From the NCBI GenBank assembly GCA_023444095.1, contig JAEZRP010000002.1:1-64000 (forward strand): 64,000 bases of DNA, given 5' to 3'. This stretch comes from Bacillota bacterium. Its GTDB lineage: Bacteria > Bacillota > Clostridia > Christensenellales > Aristaeellaceae. Positions 17,109 through 26,329 of this stretch are shown here, piece after piece; the stretch's first letter is position 1, and every line of letters begins with the position of its first letter. The notes under the pieces were generated by a model, which worked only from the letters and a program-made list of their open reading frames with translations, ran no database searches and was not told the origin of the DNA. The translations under genes were made by a program, and so were the position numbers.

Positions 17109-18374
17109 TCACCGGGGCTTCGTGACCCTGGAGGAGGGCACGCGGTGTCCGCGCCGCGGTCGTTCCTCGAGGGGCTCGCCGCGCATGTTCAGCTTTTTGG
17201 GCGCGGGCTGCGCCTTCACATCCTTCGTCGGCGTGGTGACGAGCATCGGCCAGGGGCTGTCCTTCGTCGGAATGCGCCTTCCGGTCAGCGCCTCGACGGC
17301 GCGCAGGTTCTTAAGTTCGTCCACGCAGCAGAAGCTGACCGCGTCGCCGCTCATGCCCGCGCGGCCCGTGCGCCCGATGCGGTGGATGTACGCCTCCGGC
17401 TCGTCCGGCAGGTCGTAGTTGATGACGTGCGAGAGGCCCGTGATGTCGATTCCGCGCGCCGCGATGTCGGTCGCGACGAGCGTCTTGAGTTCGCCGCTTT
17501 TGAAGCGCGTAAGCGCCGTCTGGCGCGCGCCCTGCGACTTCGAGCCGTGAATCGCGAGGGACTGGATGCCCTCCTTCGCGAGCTCGCGCACCACCCGGTC
17601 CGCGCCGTGGCGCGTCCGCACGAACACGAGCGCGCTTTCGACGCCGGTCTCCGAAAGAAGGTGCGCCAGGAGGTGCTTCTTGTTCGCCTTGTCGACGTAG
17701 TAGAGGCTCTGGCGGACGCTGTCGACGGGCCGGGTGACTGGGTCCACCTTCACCGTCGCGGGATTTTTCAGGATCTGCATCGCGAGCTCCTCCGCCTCGG
17801 CCGGCATCGTCGCGGAGAAGAACATCGTCTGCCGCTGTTTGGGAAGAAGCGCGATGATCCGCTTGACGTCGCGGATGAAACCCATATCGAGCATGCGGTC
17901 CGCCTCGTCCAGCACGAAGGTGTCGATTTGATTCAGTCGGATCAGCCCCTGCCCGACGAGGTCGTTCAGGCGTCCCGGCGTCGCGACGAGGATGTCCGCG
18001 CCGTGCCGGAGGGTCTCGACCTGATTGACCTGGCTGACGCCGCCGTAGATGACGCACACGCGCAGCGAGATTTTCCGCGCCCCGAAGGAGAGGAAGCATT
18101 CGTAAATCTGCTGCGCCAGCTCGCGCGTCGGAGTCAGGATCAGCGTGCGGATCGGGCGGATGCGCGCGCCGTGCGCGCCCTGAGCCATTTTCTGGAGGAT
18201 CGGAAGCGCGAACGCGGCGGTCTTTCCCGTTCCGGTCTGCGCGCAGCCGAGGATGTCGCCGCCCTTGAGGGCGATTGGGATCGTCGATTGCTGAATGGGG
18301 GTCGGGGTCTCGTATCCGGATTCCTGAACCGCCTGTAGAAGCGGCGCGATCAAATTCATTTCTTGGAAGGTCAT
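17109..18374 (-). CDS. DEAD-box RNA helicase (RhlE-like)
   Basis: ATP-dependent RNA helicase of 421 residues. Motifs occur in order: Q motif (GYETPTPIQ), I AQTGTGKT, Ia PTRELAQQ, Ib TPGR, II DEAD, III SAT, IV LVFVRTR, V ATDIAARGID and VI HRIGRTGRAG. A short basic C-terminal tail of about 50 residues (rich in Arg, Lys, Pro) probably binds RNA nonspecifically. The ATG at 18374 has AGGAA upstream. It is convergent with the lyase gene and in line with, but 100 bases beyond, the DUF6320 gene. Confidence 0.95.
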   Translation of the reverse strand: MTFQEMNLIAPLLQAVQESGYETPTPIQQSTIPIALKGGDILGCAQTGTGKTAAFALPILQKMAQGAHGARIRPIRTLILTPTRELAQQIYECFLSFGARKISLRVCVIYGGVSQVNQVETLRHGADILVATPGRLNDLVGQGLIRLNQIDTFVLDEADRMLDMGFIRDVKRIIALLPKQRQTMFFSATMPAEAEELAMQILKNPATVKVDPVTRPVDSVRQSLYYVDKANKKHLLAHLLSETGVESALVFVRTRHGADRVVRELAKEGIQSLAIHGSKSQGARQTALTRFKSGELKTLVATDIAARGIDITGLSHVINYDLPDEPEAYIHRIGRTGRAGMSGDAVSFCCVDELKNLRAVEALTGRRIPTKDSPWPMLVTTPTKDVKAQPAPKKLNMRGEPLEERPRRGHRVPSSRVTKPR

Positions 18375-18477
18375 TTTGATTTCCTAACTTTTTATTTTCC
18401 TTAACAGCATATCACAGCATTGTGCGGCTGCCTTGCATGTTTCGGGTCTTTTCCCGTGAACATTGGATTATGCGTCA

Positions 18478-19182
18478 TTAGAAGTACAGCCGACGCCGGA
18501 TGTCCTCCTTCAGGCGCGGGTTTTTCTCGATCACCAGGAAGATCGCGCCGAACGCCGCGAGCGAGATCAGCGTGTAGATCGACCACTGGAGGCGCACCGC
18601 GCCGAGCGCGAACAGGTCGATCAGCGCCTCGAGGCCCACGAGCGCTGCGGCTACGACCAATACCATGCTGGCCACCCTGTGAAGGACCGGCATCCTTCTG
18701 CGCCGCGCGACGTACACGCACAGGATCGCCGCGAGGCCCGCGAGAAGCGTCAGAGGCAGGGCGACGAAGGAATACCAGTCCATGCCGTTGACGCGCCACG
18801 CGATGAGCCCGAGATAGGCGGAAGCGGACAGGATGTCGACGGCGATGTACAGATAGGGCTTTTTGACGTCGAGAAAAAACGGCAGAATTACCCAGAGGCA
18901 CACGCATGCGCCCGCGCCGAGCACGTAGCTCGACCACGTCACGCGCCGAAAGATCAAAAGGTCCAGTATGAGGACCGCCGCGAGGGGGATCGCGAGGAAC
19001 AGCACCGCGAGCTGCGCAAAGTAGCGGTGATCGATGTGCGCGTTGACGGTTTCCAATCCGTCGGGGTACGGCTTCTCGACCGCCTCCGGCACTTCGTCCG
19101 GGTCGAGAACGGGGGTCATGCACAAGGGACAGGTCCTTTCGGACGGCGCAAGCTCTACGCCGCAGCGGACGCAGTAAGACAT
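18478..19182 (-). CDS. DUF6320-like zinc-ribbon membrane protein
   Basis: A 234-residue protein with an N-terminal zinc ribbon (CVRCG and CPLCM, about residues 4-21), a short linker, and six to seven membrane spans between about residues 55 and 220. I place it in the DUF6320 family of unknown function. A full GGAGGTGAT ribosome-binding site lies seven bases before the ATG and overlaps the end of the acyltransferase gene, so it is the third gene of that operon. Confidence 0.75.
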   Translation of the reverse strand: MSYCVRCGVELAPSERTCPLCMTPVLDPDEVPEAVEKPYPDGLETVNAHIDHRYFAQLAVLFLAIPLAAVLILDLLIFRRVTWSSYVLGAGACVCLWVILPFFLDVKKPYLYIAVDILSASAYLGLIAWRVNGMDWYSFVALPLTLLAGLAAILCVYVARRRRMPVLHRVASMVLVVAAALVGLEALIDLFALGAVRLQWSIYTLISLAAFGAIFLVIEKNPRLKEDIRRRLYF

Positions 19183-19186
19183 CGTA

Positions 19187-20479
19187 TCACCTCCGGTTGC
19201 TTTCCACCTTGACGGGAACGCCCATTTTGACCAGGGCGGTGAAGAACGCGCGCTCCACCATCGGCTCGCGGATTCTCCGGGAAAAGTTCAGATACACGTT
19301 GCCGCCGTAGCTGACGCAGGCGCAGGTCACGGGGTTTCGCGCCGGAGCGCCCAGGAGGAAGTCCAGCCGCGAGACGTATCCGCGCATCGCCTCGGGCAGA
19401 GTCACCTCGCCGAGGTTCGAGAGGGTCGTCGAGTTGTACCGGTCGCCCTGCAGCACGAACATCAGCCGCAGGAAGGGCGCCTTCAGGATCAGCGGCATCG
19501 CCCGGACGAGCAGGTTCTTTTCCGCGTTTACGTTTGCAGACATGCGCGCGTTCAGCGTCTTTTCGGAAATCTCAAGGCCCATCGTGTGCCGGACGGCGTT
19601 CAGGATCTCGACGAACGAATGCCTTCCGTACTGGCTGTTCACACCCACGTTGACGTAGGAGGCGAAGTTGCGCAGCGTCCTCGCGCCGTAGAAGCGGCGC
19701 AGATTGACCGGAACCAGCACCTTGACCGGGAGGCGGCGCATTCGCTTGCGCGCGTCCGCAAACTGGATCTCCTGCAGGCTGTCGACGAGGAGCGCCGTCA
19801 GAAGCGCGGTCACGCTCACGCCGTACTCCTTCGCCTTGGCAACCACCGCGGCCTGCGGCATGATCCCCGTCGTGATATTGAGAAAGTGGGTGTGCTCGGG
19901 CGTGCCCCTGGCGTGGTAGGCCGGGCGCTCCGCGCGGCTCGCGCCTACGTCGCGCGCGTGCTTCAGGAAGCTGTCCTCCATCTCTTCCTGTTGGGGCGCA
20001 ATCCCCGGATCCAGAATCGGGCCGCCCGCGGGGATGTCCGCGCCGTACTTCACGCGCAGGTATTCCGCGGCGAGGGTGAGGAGGAAGCTCATTCCGCCGG
20101 TTCCGTCGGTGAGCGCGTGGAAGAATTCCACGGCGATCCTGCGCCCGTAATAGCGCACGCGGTACATGAAGTGCCCGTTTTCGTTGAGATCCATGCGCAC
20201 CAGCGGGTTTCCCACGTCCTTCTGCAGTTCCGGCGCGCCCTCCATGTGCTCGAAGTAATACCAGAACACGCCCCTGCGCAGCCGGTACGCAAACGTCGGA
20301 ATCCGCTCGAGGGCCGTCCGCTGCGCCTTTTCGAGCGCGTCGGGGTCGACCGGCTCCGTCAGTGTGATCGACAGGCGGAACATTGCCGTCCAGCCGCGCG
20401 TTCGGGCGGGCGGATAGATCTTCGCCGCGTTGTCAAGCTTCATCCACGCCGGGATCTCCCGGCTCGCCATCTTTGGCAT
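19187..20479 (-). CDS. Condensation-fold acyltransferase (alcohol acetyltransferase-like)
   Basis: A 430-residue protein of the chloramphenicol acetyltransferase/condensation superfamily, with the catalytic HALTDG motif (HxxxDG form) at about residue 130. An N-terminal block (DNAAKIYPPART) and LSNLGEVTLP near the C-terminus recall alcohol O-acetyltransferase-like proteins. It probably transfers an acyl group to a lipid or alcohol; substrate unknown. ATGs occur at 20485, 20479 and 20470; 20479 is best spaced (six bases) from GAGGTGA. It lies between an esterase and a membrane protein, overlapping the esterase gene. Confidence 0.78.
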   Translation of the reverse strand: MPKMASREIPAWMKLDNAAKIYPPARTRGWTAMFRLSITLTEPVDPDALEKAQRTALERIPTFAYRLRRGVFWYYFEHMEGAPELQKDVGNPLVRMDLNENGHFMYRVRYYGRRIAVEFFHALTDGTGGMSFLLTLAAEYLRVKYGADIPAGGPILDPGIAPQQEEMEDSFLKHARDVGASRAERPAYHARGTPEHTHFLNITTGIMPQAAVVAKAKEYGVSVTALLTALLVDSLQEIQFADARKRMRRLPVKVLVPVNLRRFYGARTLRNFASYVNVGVNSQYGRHSFVEILNAVRHTMGLEISEKTLNARMSANVNAEKNLLVRAMPLILKAPFLRLMFVLQGDRYNSTTLSNLGEVTLPEAMRGYVSRLDFLLGAPARNPVTCACVSYGGNVYLNFSRRIREPMVERAFFTALVKMGVPVKVESNRR

Positions 20480-21374
20480 CGACATTCACCTCGTTTTCGT
20501 GCACGATGTATGTACGGATCCGGTCGAGCGCATCCTTCGCTTCCGGGATCCCGTAGAGCACGTAGACGTGCCACATGTCCGGTTCGACATGCAGTTCGCA
20601 GTCGCAGCCGCTTGCCCCGAGCCGCCCTGCCATACGTACCGCATCGGGAAGCAGGATTTCATCCGAGCCCGCGATGATGAGGGAGGAGGGAAGGCCGGTC
20701 AGATCGCCGAACAGGGGCGATACGGTGGGCTCGCCGAGATGTCCCTGCGCGTACAGCGCCGCGCTTCTCCGGAGCTTTTCCGCGCTCAGCACGGGATCGC
20801 GCGCCGCCTCCTCGTCGAGTTCGGACGACATGGTCAAATCCGTCCAAGGGGAAAGCGCCACCACGCGCGCGGGCTGCGGCAGGCCCAGTTCCCGGAGCTT
20901 GAGGCACAAACAGAAGCAGAGGCCTCCGCCCGCCGATTCACCCGCGAGAGTGATCATTTCCGGCGCATGATTTTCGAGCAGGTACCGGTACGCGGAAAGC
21001 GCGTCCTCCAGCGCGGCGGGGTATGGATGCTCCGGCGCGAGGCGGTAGCCGACGCAGAGCACGCGGTACCCCGTCCTGTCCGCCAGCACCCCGCCGAACC
21101 CCTTCGCGTACGCGAGCGTGCCCGCCGTGTAGGAACCGCCGTGCAGGTACAAAATCGCCCTGCCGGTAGCAGGCGCGGATGGCTCGGCCCACGCGGCCTG
21201 AAACGGCAGCGTCGGCTCGTCCCGATACGTCACGTCCCCCGCCAGCGCCTTTGCCCCGAGCGTACCGAGCGCGTCCTGCAGCTTGCGCAGAGTGCTGATG
21301 TCCATGCGTTTGAGAAGCGGGTTCAGGAGCGCGATCTGCGCGCGCATCAGGTTCGACACGAATCTTGCCATCAT
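20433..21374 (-). CDS. Alpha/beta hydrolase, hormone-sensitive lipase family
   Basis: A 313-residue esterase. The oxyanion hole is YLHGGSY, the nucleophile serine is in GESAGGG, the acid is in SDEILLPDA and the histidine is in DMWHVYVLY. The YRLAPEHPYPAALED segment is diagnostic for the HSL family. Two adjacent ATGs (21374 and 21371) follow AAAGGAA. It is the first gene of an operon with the acyltransferase and DUF6320-like protein; a hydrolase plus acyltransferase pair suggests remodelling of an ester-linked lipid or cell-surface group. Confidence 0.9.
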   Translation of the reverse strand: MMARFVSNLMRAQIALLNPLLKRMDISTLRKLQDALGTLGAKALAGDVTYRDEPTLPFQAAWAEPSAPATGRAILYLHGGSYTAGTLAYAKGFGGVLADRTGYRVLCVGYRLAPEHPYPAALEDALSAYRYLLENHAPEMITLAGESAGGGLCFCLCLKLRELGLPQPARVVALSPWTDLTMSSELDEEAARDPVLSAEKLRRSAALYAQGHLGEPTVSPLFGDLTGLPSSLIIAGSDEILLPDAVRMAGRLGASGCDCELHVEPDMWHVYVLYGIPEAKDALDRIRTYIVHENEVNVDAKDGEPGDPGVDEA

Positions 21375-21441
21375 CCATTTCCTTTCGGCGGCCGATTCGG
21401 GCGTGAGAACCATTTTGTGCCCCGACCGACGGCTATCCTTT

Positions 21442-21450
21442 AATATACCA
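21442..21450 (-). promoter_or_regulatory. Extended -10 promoter of the esterase operon
   Basis: On the minus strand TGg followed by TATATT (21447-21442) lies about 70 bases before the esterase start. The -35 region is poor, so activity may depend on the extended -10. Confidence 0.45.
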
Positions 21451-21555
21451 CATTCAGGCGCGTCTGGCGCGCCCCGAAGAAGAAACATTCGCGGGGAAAT
21501 GTCGCGTGCCGTCGAAAGAGCGGTGCATTCCATTCCTGAGGAGGCGAAGAAACGC

Positions 21556-22260
21556 TCAGAGCGTCTCAATGAATTTCTTCAAATCCGCAAAAGTTCCGTG
21601 CGGGTACGCGGAAAGATCGCGTCCCGATCGATTGATCAGGCAATCGGTCAGCAAATAAACCGGCATGCCGATTTCTGCGGCGATCATATCCTCGCCGACG
21701 TCGTTTCCGACCATCAGACACGTTTCCGGCTCGAGACCGATGTGCCGTAGAATCTCCCGGTAATACGCCGGATTCGGCTTACAGGTGCCCATGTTTTCGT
21801 AGGTGGTGTAGAATTCGAAATCTTCCGGCGCGAGCCCCGCCCAGCGCATGCGGCTCTCCGTCGCGATCGCCGGAAAGATGGGGTTCGTGGCGAGAACCGT
21901 CCGGTACCCCTTTGCCTTCGCAAGCGCGACGATCTCCCCGGACTCGGGCGCTAAGCGGCAATAGGCCTTCGCAGTTTGAAATTCGTTTTGGTAGAACAAC
22001 TCGAAAATCGGCTTGTCCGCGAAGCATTTTTCGCCGAAGAGGGACGCGAATTTGTTCCAAAATGCCTCTTCGTTCGTGCGGCTTCCGTCGTTTCGGATCA
22101 TCGCCGCGGTACCTGCCCAGATGCCTTCCACAAGTGCTCCGGGGTCGTAGCCGTGCGGGGCCAGCTTTGCGCAAAGAAGCCGGAAGTATCCCCTGGTAAA
22201 CTCGTCGTTGTCCATCGGCAACAGCGTTCCATCCAGATCGAACAGGATCGCCTTGATCAT
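21556..22260 (-). CDS. HAD-family hydrolase
   Basis: A 234-residue phosphatase of the haloacid dehalogenase superfamily. Motif I is FDLDGTLL, motif II is in ATNPIF, the motif III lysine is in CKPNP and motif IV is GNDVGEDM. A helical cap lies between motifs I and II (about residues 15-90). The substrate is a phosphorylated small molecule that cannot be named. AAGGAGG is nine bases before the ATG. It has its own promoter at 22295-22323. Confidence 0.92.
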   Translation of the reverse strand: MIKAILFDLDGTLLPMDNDEFTRGYFRLLCAKLAPHGYDPGALVEGIWAGTAAMIRNDGSRTNEEAFWNKFASLFGEKCFADKPIFELFYQNEFQTAKAYCRLAPESGEIVALAKAKGYRTVLATNPIFPAIATESRMRWAGLAPEDFEFYTTYENMGTCKPNPAYYREILRHIGLEPETCLMVGNDVGEDMIAAEIGMPVYLLTDCLINRSGRDLSAYPHGTFADLKKFIETL

Positions 22261-22294
22261 CGTGTGTCCTCCTTGCGGGCGTATCAACATGTAG

Positions 22295-22323
22295 ATTATA
22301 CCGCAATTTGGCGGAAGGCTCAA
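22295..22323 (-). promoter_or_regulatory. Promoter of the HAD hydrolase gene
   Basis: On the minus strand TTGAGC (22323-22318) and TATAAT (22300-22295) are 17 bases apart. Upstream lies a GAAA-loop hairpin (cccggacc / ggccggg) that may end the preceding URO-D transcript. Confidence 0.8.
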
Positions 22324-22456
22324 CCCATGCAGATTCCTCTCTGCGGAGGAAGGGATTCGCGCCCCCGGCCTTTCGGTCCGGGTTCGAAACGGCGCCTGGC
22401 GATGGCGGCTGTCGCCGGGGAGGAAAAGTCCTGTGAACGGAGCGGTGTTCATCACA

Positions 22457-23491
22457 TTACCCCTTGCCGCGCGGCTTCGGCGACCCTTCACCCGCCTGAC
22501 CGTCCAGCACCTCGAGCATCGCCAGTATGTTTTCGGGCGGTACGTCGCCGGGCACCGCATGCGTCGGTGCGGCGATCAGCCCGCCCTCGGGAAACGCCGC
22601 GAGCAGCCGCCGGGTGATTTCGGCGATCTCAGCGGGCGATTTTACGGGCAGCTCGGCCTGCGTGCTGATGCCGCCCCAGATGGCGATCTTCCCGCGCAGC
22701 TTTTTTGCGTAGTCCAGTCCGTAGATTTCGGGCTGGAAGGTCTGGTAGATGTTGAGGCCCAGCTCGCAAAGGTCGTCCATGACCAGCCGGATGTCGCCGC
22801 AGGAGTGCTGGGACACCGCCTTGCCGGCGGCGCGCACGCGCCCGTACATTCGCGCAAGGCAGGGCTTGAGGAAGCTGCGCCAGCAGTTTGGGCCCATGAT
22901 CAACCCTTTCTGCTGTCCCCAGTCGTCGCCGAAGTGGAAGCAGTCGATGTCGTATTCGAGCGCGATGTCGATGATCTCCAGATTTCTGCGCGTGATTTTT
23001 TCGAGCAGCGCATGGACGAACTCCGGCTCCGTCAGCATGTCGCAAAGCAGGTTTTCCATGCCGCGCAGCGTCCACGCGCGCTCAAACAGGGAAAACCCGA
23101 TCGCCGCAACGGGAAAGCGATCGCCGCACGACTCCATGAGCGCCCGCATGCGCGACCGGATGTACACCTCGTCCACCGGAGGAAAGCGATATTTGTCCAG
23201 CTCGTCCGGGTCGCGGATGAGGATCGAATCGATCACGCCGATGTCCTTGTCGACGCCCGATTTATTCCAAATTACGCCGAACTCGTCCTGAAAGTAGTCG
23301 CGCCTGAGTTCCGTCTCGGGCTTGATGAGGTACGCGTCCGCAATGGCGTTGTCAAGGCTATCCATGTAGTTCGGATTCCCGGTATGCAGGATCATCCTGT
23401 CCAGCATTTGCTGCGTGAAGCTCACATGATAGGGCGCCCGATCCGGTTTTTGAAACGAAATTGCCGCCCTGACTCTCTCTCGATTGGTCAC
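22457..23491 (-). CDS. Uroporphyrinogen decarboxylase-family protein
   Basis: A 344-residue (beta/alpha)8-barrel protein of the URO-D/MtaA/CmuA superfamily. Members decarboxylate uroporphyrinogen or transfer methyl groups to corrinoid or thiol acceptors. Recognisable pieces are NRERVRAAISFQKPDRAPYH at the N-terminus, HFGDDWGQQKGLIMGP, and QHSCGDI (His-x-Cys-Gly metal-ligand type). The absence of other haem genes nearby favours a methyltransferase-like or unknown role. The GTG at 23491 has GGGGGTG seven bases upstream. It is not the haem-pathway HemE by context, but this is inference. Confidence 0.85.
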   Translation of the reverse strand: MTNRERVRAAISFQKPDRAPYHVSFTQQMLDRMILHTGNPNYMDSLDNAIADAYLIKPETELRRDYFQDEFGVIWNKSGVDKDIGVIDSILIRDPDELDKYRFPPVDEVYIRSRMRALMESCGDRFPVAAIGFSLFERAWTLRGMENLLCDMLTEPEFVHALLEKITRRNLEIIDIALEYDIDCFHFGDDWGQQKGLIMGPNCWRSFLKPCLARMYGRVRAAGKAVSQHSCGDIRLVMDDLCELGLNIYQTFQPEIYGLDYAKKLRGKIAIWGGISTQAELPVKSPAEIAEITRRLLAAFPEGGLIAAPTHAVPGDVPPENILAMLEVLDGQAGEGSPKPRGKG

Positions 23492-23510
23492 GTCAACACC
23501 CCCTTCCGAC

Positions 23511-23516
23511 ATTATA
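23511..23516 (-). promoter_or_regulatory. -10 element for the URO-D-family gene
   Basis: A consensus TATAAT on the minus strand (23516-23511) has only a partial -35 (TTTCAA, 17 bases upstream). The predicted transcript would start just before the ribosome-binding site. Confidence 0.5.
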
Positions 23517-23618
23517 GCGGAACGGGTGAAGCTTTGAAAGAGCTTGTTGCGCGTTCGCTTGAATAAGCGTCTTCGCGCGTGGAAAGATAGGTCCGAACGC
23601 CAAAGAAGGAGGATGATT

Positions 23619-23834
23619 ATGAAACCCAAACCGGACGATCGCAGCGATAACGTGGATCGCATTCAAAAAAACATCGACATGACCATTCACAACATGGAGC
23701 TGGCCGACGAGTTCATCGACAAGACCTCCGATCCCAAGACCAAGGAGGCGCTTGAGGAAAAAAACGAACGCCGCCGCCAGGCGCTGGACGGCATGCGCCA
23801 CGAGATCAAGGACGAGGCGGAATTCAAAAAATAA
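23619..23834 (+). CDS. tlp: Small acid-soluble spore protein Tlp
   Basis: A 71-residue hydrophilic, charged protein. It matches the Tlp family (thioredoxin-like small spore protein of B. subtilis) in PDDRSDNVDRIQ at the start and KNERRRQALDGMRHEIKDE at the end. Tlp is made in the forespore and degraded on germination. AGGAGG at 23607-23612 favours the ATG at 23619 over the one at 23613. Sigma-G control is expected from the family, but I could not read a convincing sigma-G promoter upstream. Confidence 0.9.
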   Translation: MKPKPDDRSDNVDRIQKNIDMTIHNMELADEFIDKTSDPKTKEALEEKNERRRQALDGMRHEIKDEAEFKK

Positions 23835-23969
23835 TCGATCGGCCCCACTCGGTCGAAAGCGATGCATCTGGAAGAAGCGCCGTCCGGCAAATTTGATCGG
23901 GCGGCGCCGCATTGTGTCATTTTCGTTCTGCCTTACGGAGAACGGGTGGCATTGCATCCTTCCCTGTGG

Positions 23970-23975
23970 TATAAT
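23970..23975 (+). promoter_or_regulatory. Extended -10 promoter of first MATE gene
   Basis: TGg-TATAAT at 23967-23975 has a weak -35 (TGGCAT, 17 bases upstream). It lies about 42 bases before the MATE start. Confidence 0.6.
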
Positions 23976-24017
23976 TCTAAACTACGGGAAATTGGTGCGC
24001 GAGGAAGCGGATTTTTC

Positions 24018-25403
24018 ATGGTTTCACGGGTTCATACCCTCGATATGTGTAACGGGCCTCTCTTTCAAAAACTGCTCACATTCGCGTTGCCCATCTTTGC
24101 GATGAACATCCTGCAGCTCTTGTTCAATGCCATCGACATGGTCGTCGCCGGGCGCTTCGTGGGCAGTATCGCGTTGGCGGCGGTTGGCGCGACGGGCTCG
24201 CTGATCAGCCTGATCGTCAATTTCTTTATGGGCTTATCGGTGGGCACGAGCGTTATCGTGGCGCAGGATTATGGAGCGAATCAGCCGGAAGGTGTTCGCC
24301 GCTCGGTACATACTTCGATTTTCGTAAGCCTGATCAGCGGGCTTTTCGTCATGGGAATCGGCCTCATCTTCTGTGAACCGCTGCTCGTCATGATGGGAAC
24401 CCCCGAAGATATCGTCGGTCTGTCCACGCTGTATATGAAGATCTACTTTCTGGGCGTACCGGCCGGCATGATCTATAATTTTGGCGCATCCATCCTGCGC
24501 GCCGTGGGAGACAGCCGCCACCCGATGTATTATCTGGTGATATCGGGCGCCGTGAACGTCGTGCTCAACCTTTTCTTTGTGATTGTCGTGCGCCTGGGGG
24601 TCGGCGGCCTTGCGTGGGCAACGATCCTTTCCCAATATCTCGCGGTGATCCTGATCCTGATCTATCTGATCAAGAGCGACGGGCCGATCCGTTTTGAGAT
24701 TCGCAGGATGCGCATGGACGGAGAAAAGCTCAAGCAAATCGTGCGGATCGGATTGCCCGCTGGGCTTCAGAGCATGCTGTTTTCCATATCAAACGTGCTG
24801 ATTCAGTCCGCCCTCAATTCCTTCGGCTCCGTCATGGTGGCAGCAAGTTCTGCCGCGGGAAATATCGAAGGGTTCGTCGGCACCACCATGAACGCCCTAT
24901 ATAACGCCGCGATCACCTTTACCGGGCAGAATATGGGTGCAAAGAAGTACGACCGGATCGATACCGTCGCAAAAATAACGACGGAATTAATCATCGCCAC
25001 ATGGGTGGTGATGGGGGGATTGACGATGCTCTTCGCGCGTCCCTTGCTCTCGATCTACACAACCGATCCGGAAGTGATCAAACTTGGCATGCTGCGCATC
25101 AACGTGATGATGATCGCGTACTTTACCTGCGGCGTGATGAACGTTTTTCCCGGGATCACGCGCGGCATGGGGTTTTCCGTGCTGCCCATGCTTTGCACCC
25201 TGATCGGCGCATGCCTCATGCGGATCGTCTGGCTTTGGACGTTCTTTGCGTGGCACCCGACGATGATCATGCTCTTCGCCTGCTACCCCGTCACCTGGGC
25301 GCTGGCCGGAATCGGACAGGTCGTGGTTTTCTTTTACGCGCGACGCAAGGTACGAGCCGACGCCGCGCAGAAACTGGAGGGGCCGGTTGCATTGCCGGGA
25401 TAA
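24018..25403 (+). CDS. MATE-family efflux transporter
   Basis: A 461-residue integral membrane protein with about 12 predicted membrane spans. MATE features are the N-terminal GPLFQKLLTFALPIFAMNILQLLFNAIDMVVAGRF block, the internal repeat in the second half (VRIGLPAGLQSMLFS), and GQNMGAKKYDRI. It probably exports drugs or metabolites using a cation gradient. The start at 24018 follows a poor ribosome-binding site (GAGGAAG, about ten bases away). It is convergent with the TspO-like gene. Confidence 0.92.
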   Translation: MVSRVHTLDMCNGPLFQKLLTFALPIFAMNILQLLFNAIDMVVAGRFVGSIALAAVGATGSLISLIVNFFMGLSVGTSVIVAQDYGANQPEGVRRSVHTSIFVSLISGLFVMGIGLIFCEPLLVMMGTPEDIVGLSTLYMKIYFLGVPAGMIYNFGASILRAVGDSRHPMYYLVISGAVNVVLNLFFVIVVRLGVGGLAWATILSQYLAVILILIYLIKSDGPIRFEIRRMRMDGEKLKQIVRIGLPAGLQSMLFSISNVLIQSALNSFGSVMVAASSAAGNIEGFVGTTMNALYNAAITFTGQNMGAKKYDRIDTVAKITTELIIATWVVMGGLTMLFARPLLSIYTTDPEVIKLGMLRINVMMIAYFTCGVMNVFPGITRGMGFSVLPMLCTLIGACLMRIVWLWTFFAWHPTMIMLFACYPVTWALAGIGQVVVFFYARRKVRADAAQKLEGPVALPG

Positions 25404-25460
25404 ATCGAAGTGGTTCGAGCGTGCCCGGGATGGACTTGGCGGGGAAGATGGCGGGGCAAT

Positions 25461-26258
25461 CTATGCGCTTGGAATCTGTTTTGCGGATCGATAAAGGACA
25501 AATCCCTCTGCGGAAAGATAGATGGCCAGACATGCGATGACGGTCGCGATGACGGCGGTATATCTCCCTGCAAAGCCGTTTGCGGACAGGTGCTTGAATA
25601 GAATCCCGACATACGCCCAGATCAGCACAAGTCCATAGGTCATGTCGGTTCGGCGCAACGTTGTGGCGGTTCCGATGAGCATGGCGGCGATCAGTATGGC
25701 GACTGCCCACGCTTGCTCGGATAGACCAAAAAAGTCCCAGCCGACGCTTACGAGGAGGGCCGTCGCATTGGCGACCGTCGCTACCGTGATCCAGCCAAAG
25801 TACAGGCTGAACGGGAGACGCACCACAATCTTTTCCGCGCGCATCAGGCGTTCCCCGTCAAGCGTCAGGTTGATGAGAATCAGCGCGACGAGAATGACGA
25901 TCATCAGGAGAATCGACCAGACAAAATACCCATAGTGCCACGAGAAGATCCACGCGATATTCGAAAGCGAGGAAAGAACAAACAGAACCCGCACTTTGTC
26001 GAGCGCCGGACGGTCTCGATACCGCTTTGTGAAGCCGAACTGATAAACCGTGAACGCCGCGAGCGTCAGATAGATCAGGCCCCAGATCAGAAACGTCCAT
26101 CCGGCGGGTGCAAACAGGTTGGGCAGCGAATCGGAAACCTCGCCCGGCGTCACGCCGTTGATTGGCAGCGATTGCGCAAGGAAGTTGATGACGATCATTG
26201 CGATGAAAGTGACTGCGACGACGATTTTGAGGGTGATGCTACCGGCTTTCCGTTCCAT
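25461..26258 (-). CDS. TspO/MBR-like membrane protein
   Basis: A 265-residue membrane protein with seven to eight predicted spans. Segments such as PAGWTFLIWGLIYLTLA, SSLSNIAWIFSWHYG and LPFSLYFGWITVATVAN resemble the large TspO/MBR-related proteins (sometimes called tryptophan-rich sensory protein). Family members bind porphyrins or lipids. The ATG at 26258 has GGAG about nine bases upstream. It is the last gene of the minus-strand cluster with the carotenoid-type genes, which suggests a membrane or pigment role. Confidence 0.75.
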   Translation of the reverse strand: MERKAGSITLKIVVAVTFIAMIVINFLAQSLPINGVTPGEVSDSLPNLFAPAGWTFLIWGLIYLTLAAFTVYQFGFTKRYRDRPALDKVRVLFVLSSLSNIAWIFSWHYGYFVWSILLMIVILVALILINLTLDGERLMRAEKIVVRLPFSLYFGWITVATVANATALLVSVGWDFFGLSEQAWAVAILIAAMLIGTATTLRRTDMTYGLVLIWAYVGILFKHLSANGFAGRYTAVIATVIACLAIYLSAEGFVLYRSAKQIPSA

Positions 26259-26329
26259 GCGACACACTCCGTTTGATTTAATTTTCTCCTTCTCCCCTGG
26301 CCCCTGAGGTACGGTCAACCGTTGTATTT

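Noticed and set aside
22365..22420. GGTTCGAA motif resembling a tRNA T-loop between the HAD and URO-D genes
   Set aside because: The flanking five-base arms cannot pair as a T-stem, and no acceptor, D-arm or anticodon arm can be drawn on either strand.
22457..23491. Annotation as haem-pathway HemE
   Set aside because: No other haem genes are nearby and the sequence fits the broader MtaA/CmuA-type superfamily at least as well, so only the superfamily is named.
23540..23612. Possible sigma-G promoter for tlp (TGAATA-like -35)
   Set aside because: No CATnnTA-type -10 lies at the right distance, so I did not list it as a promoter.
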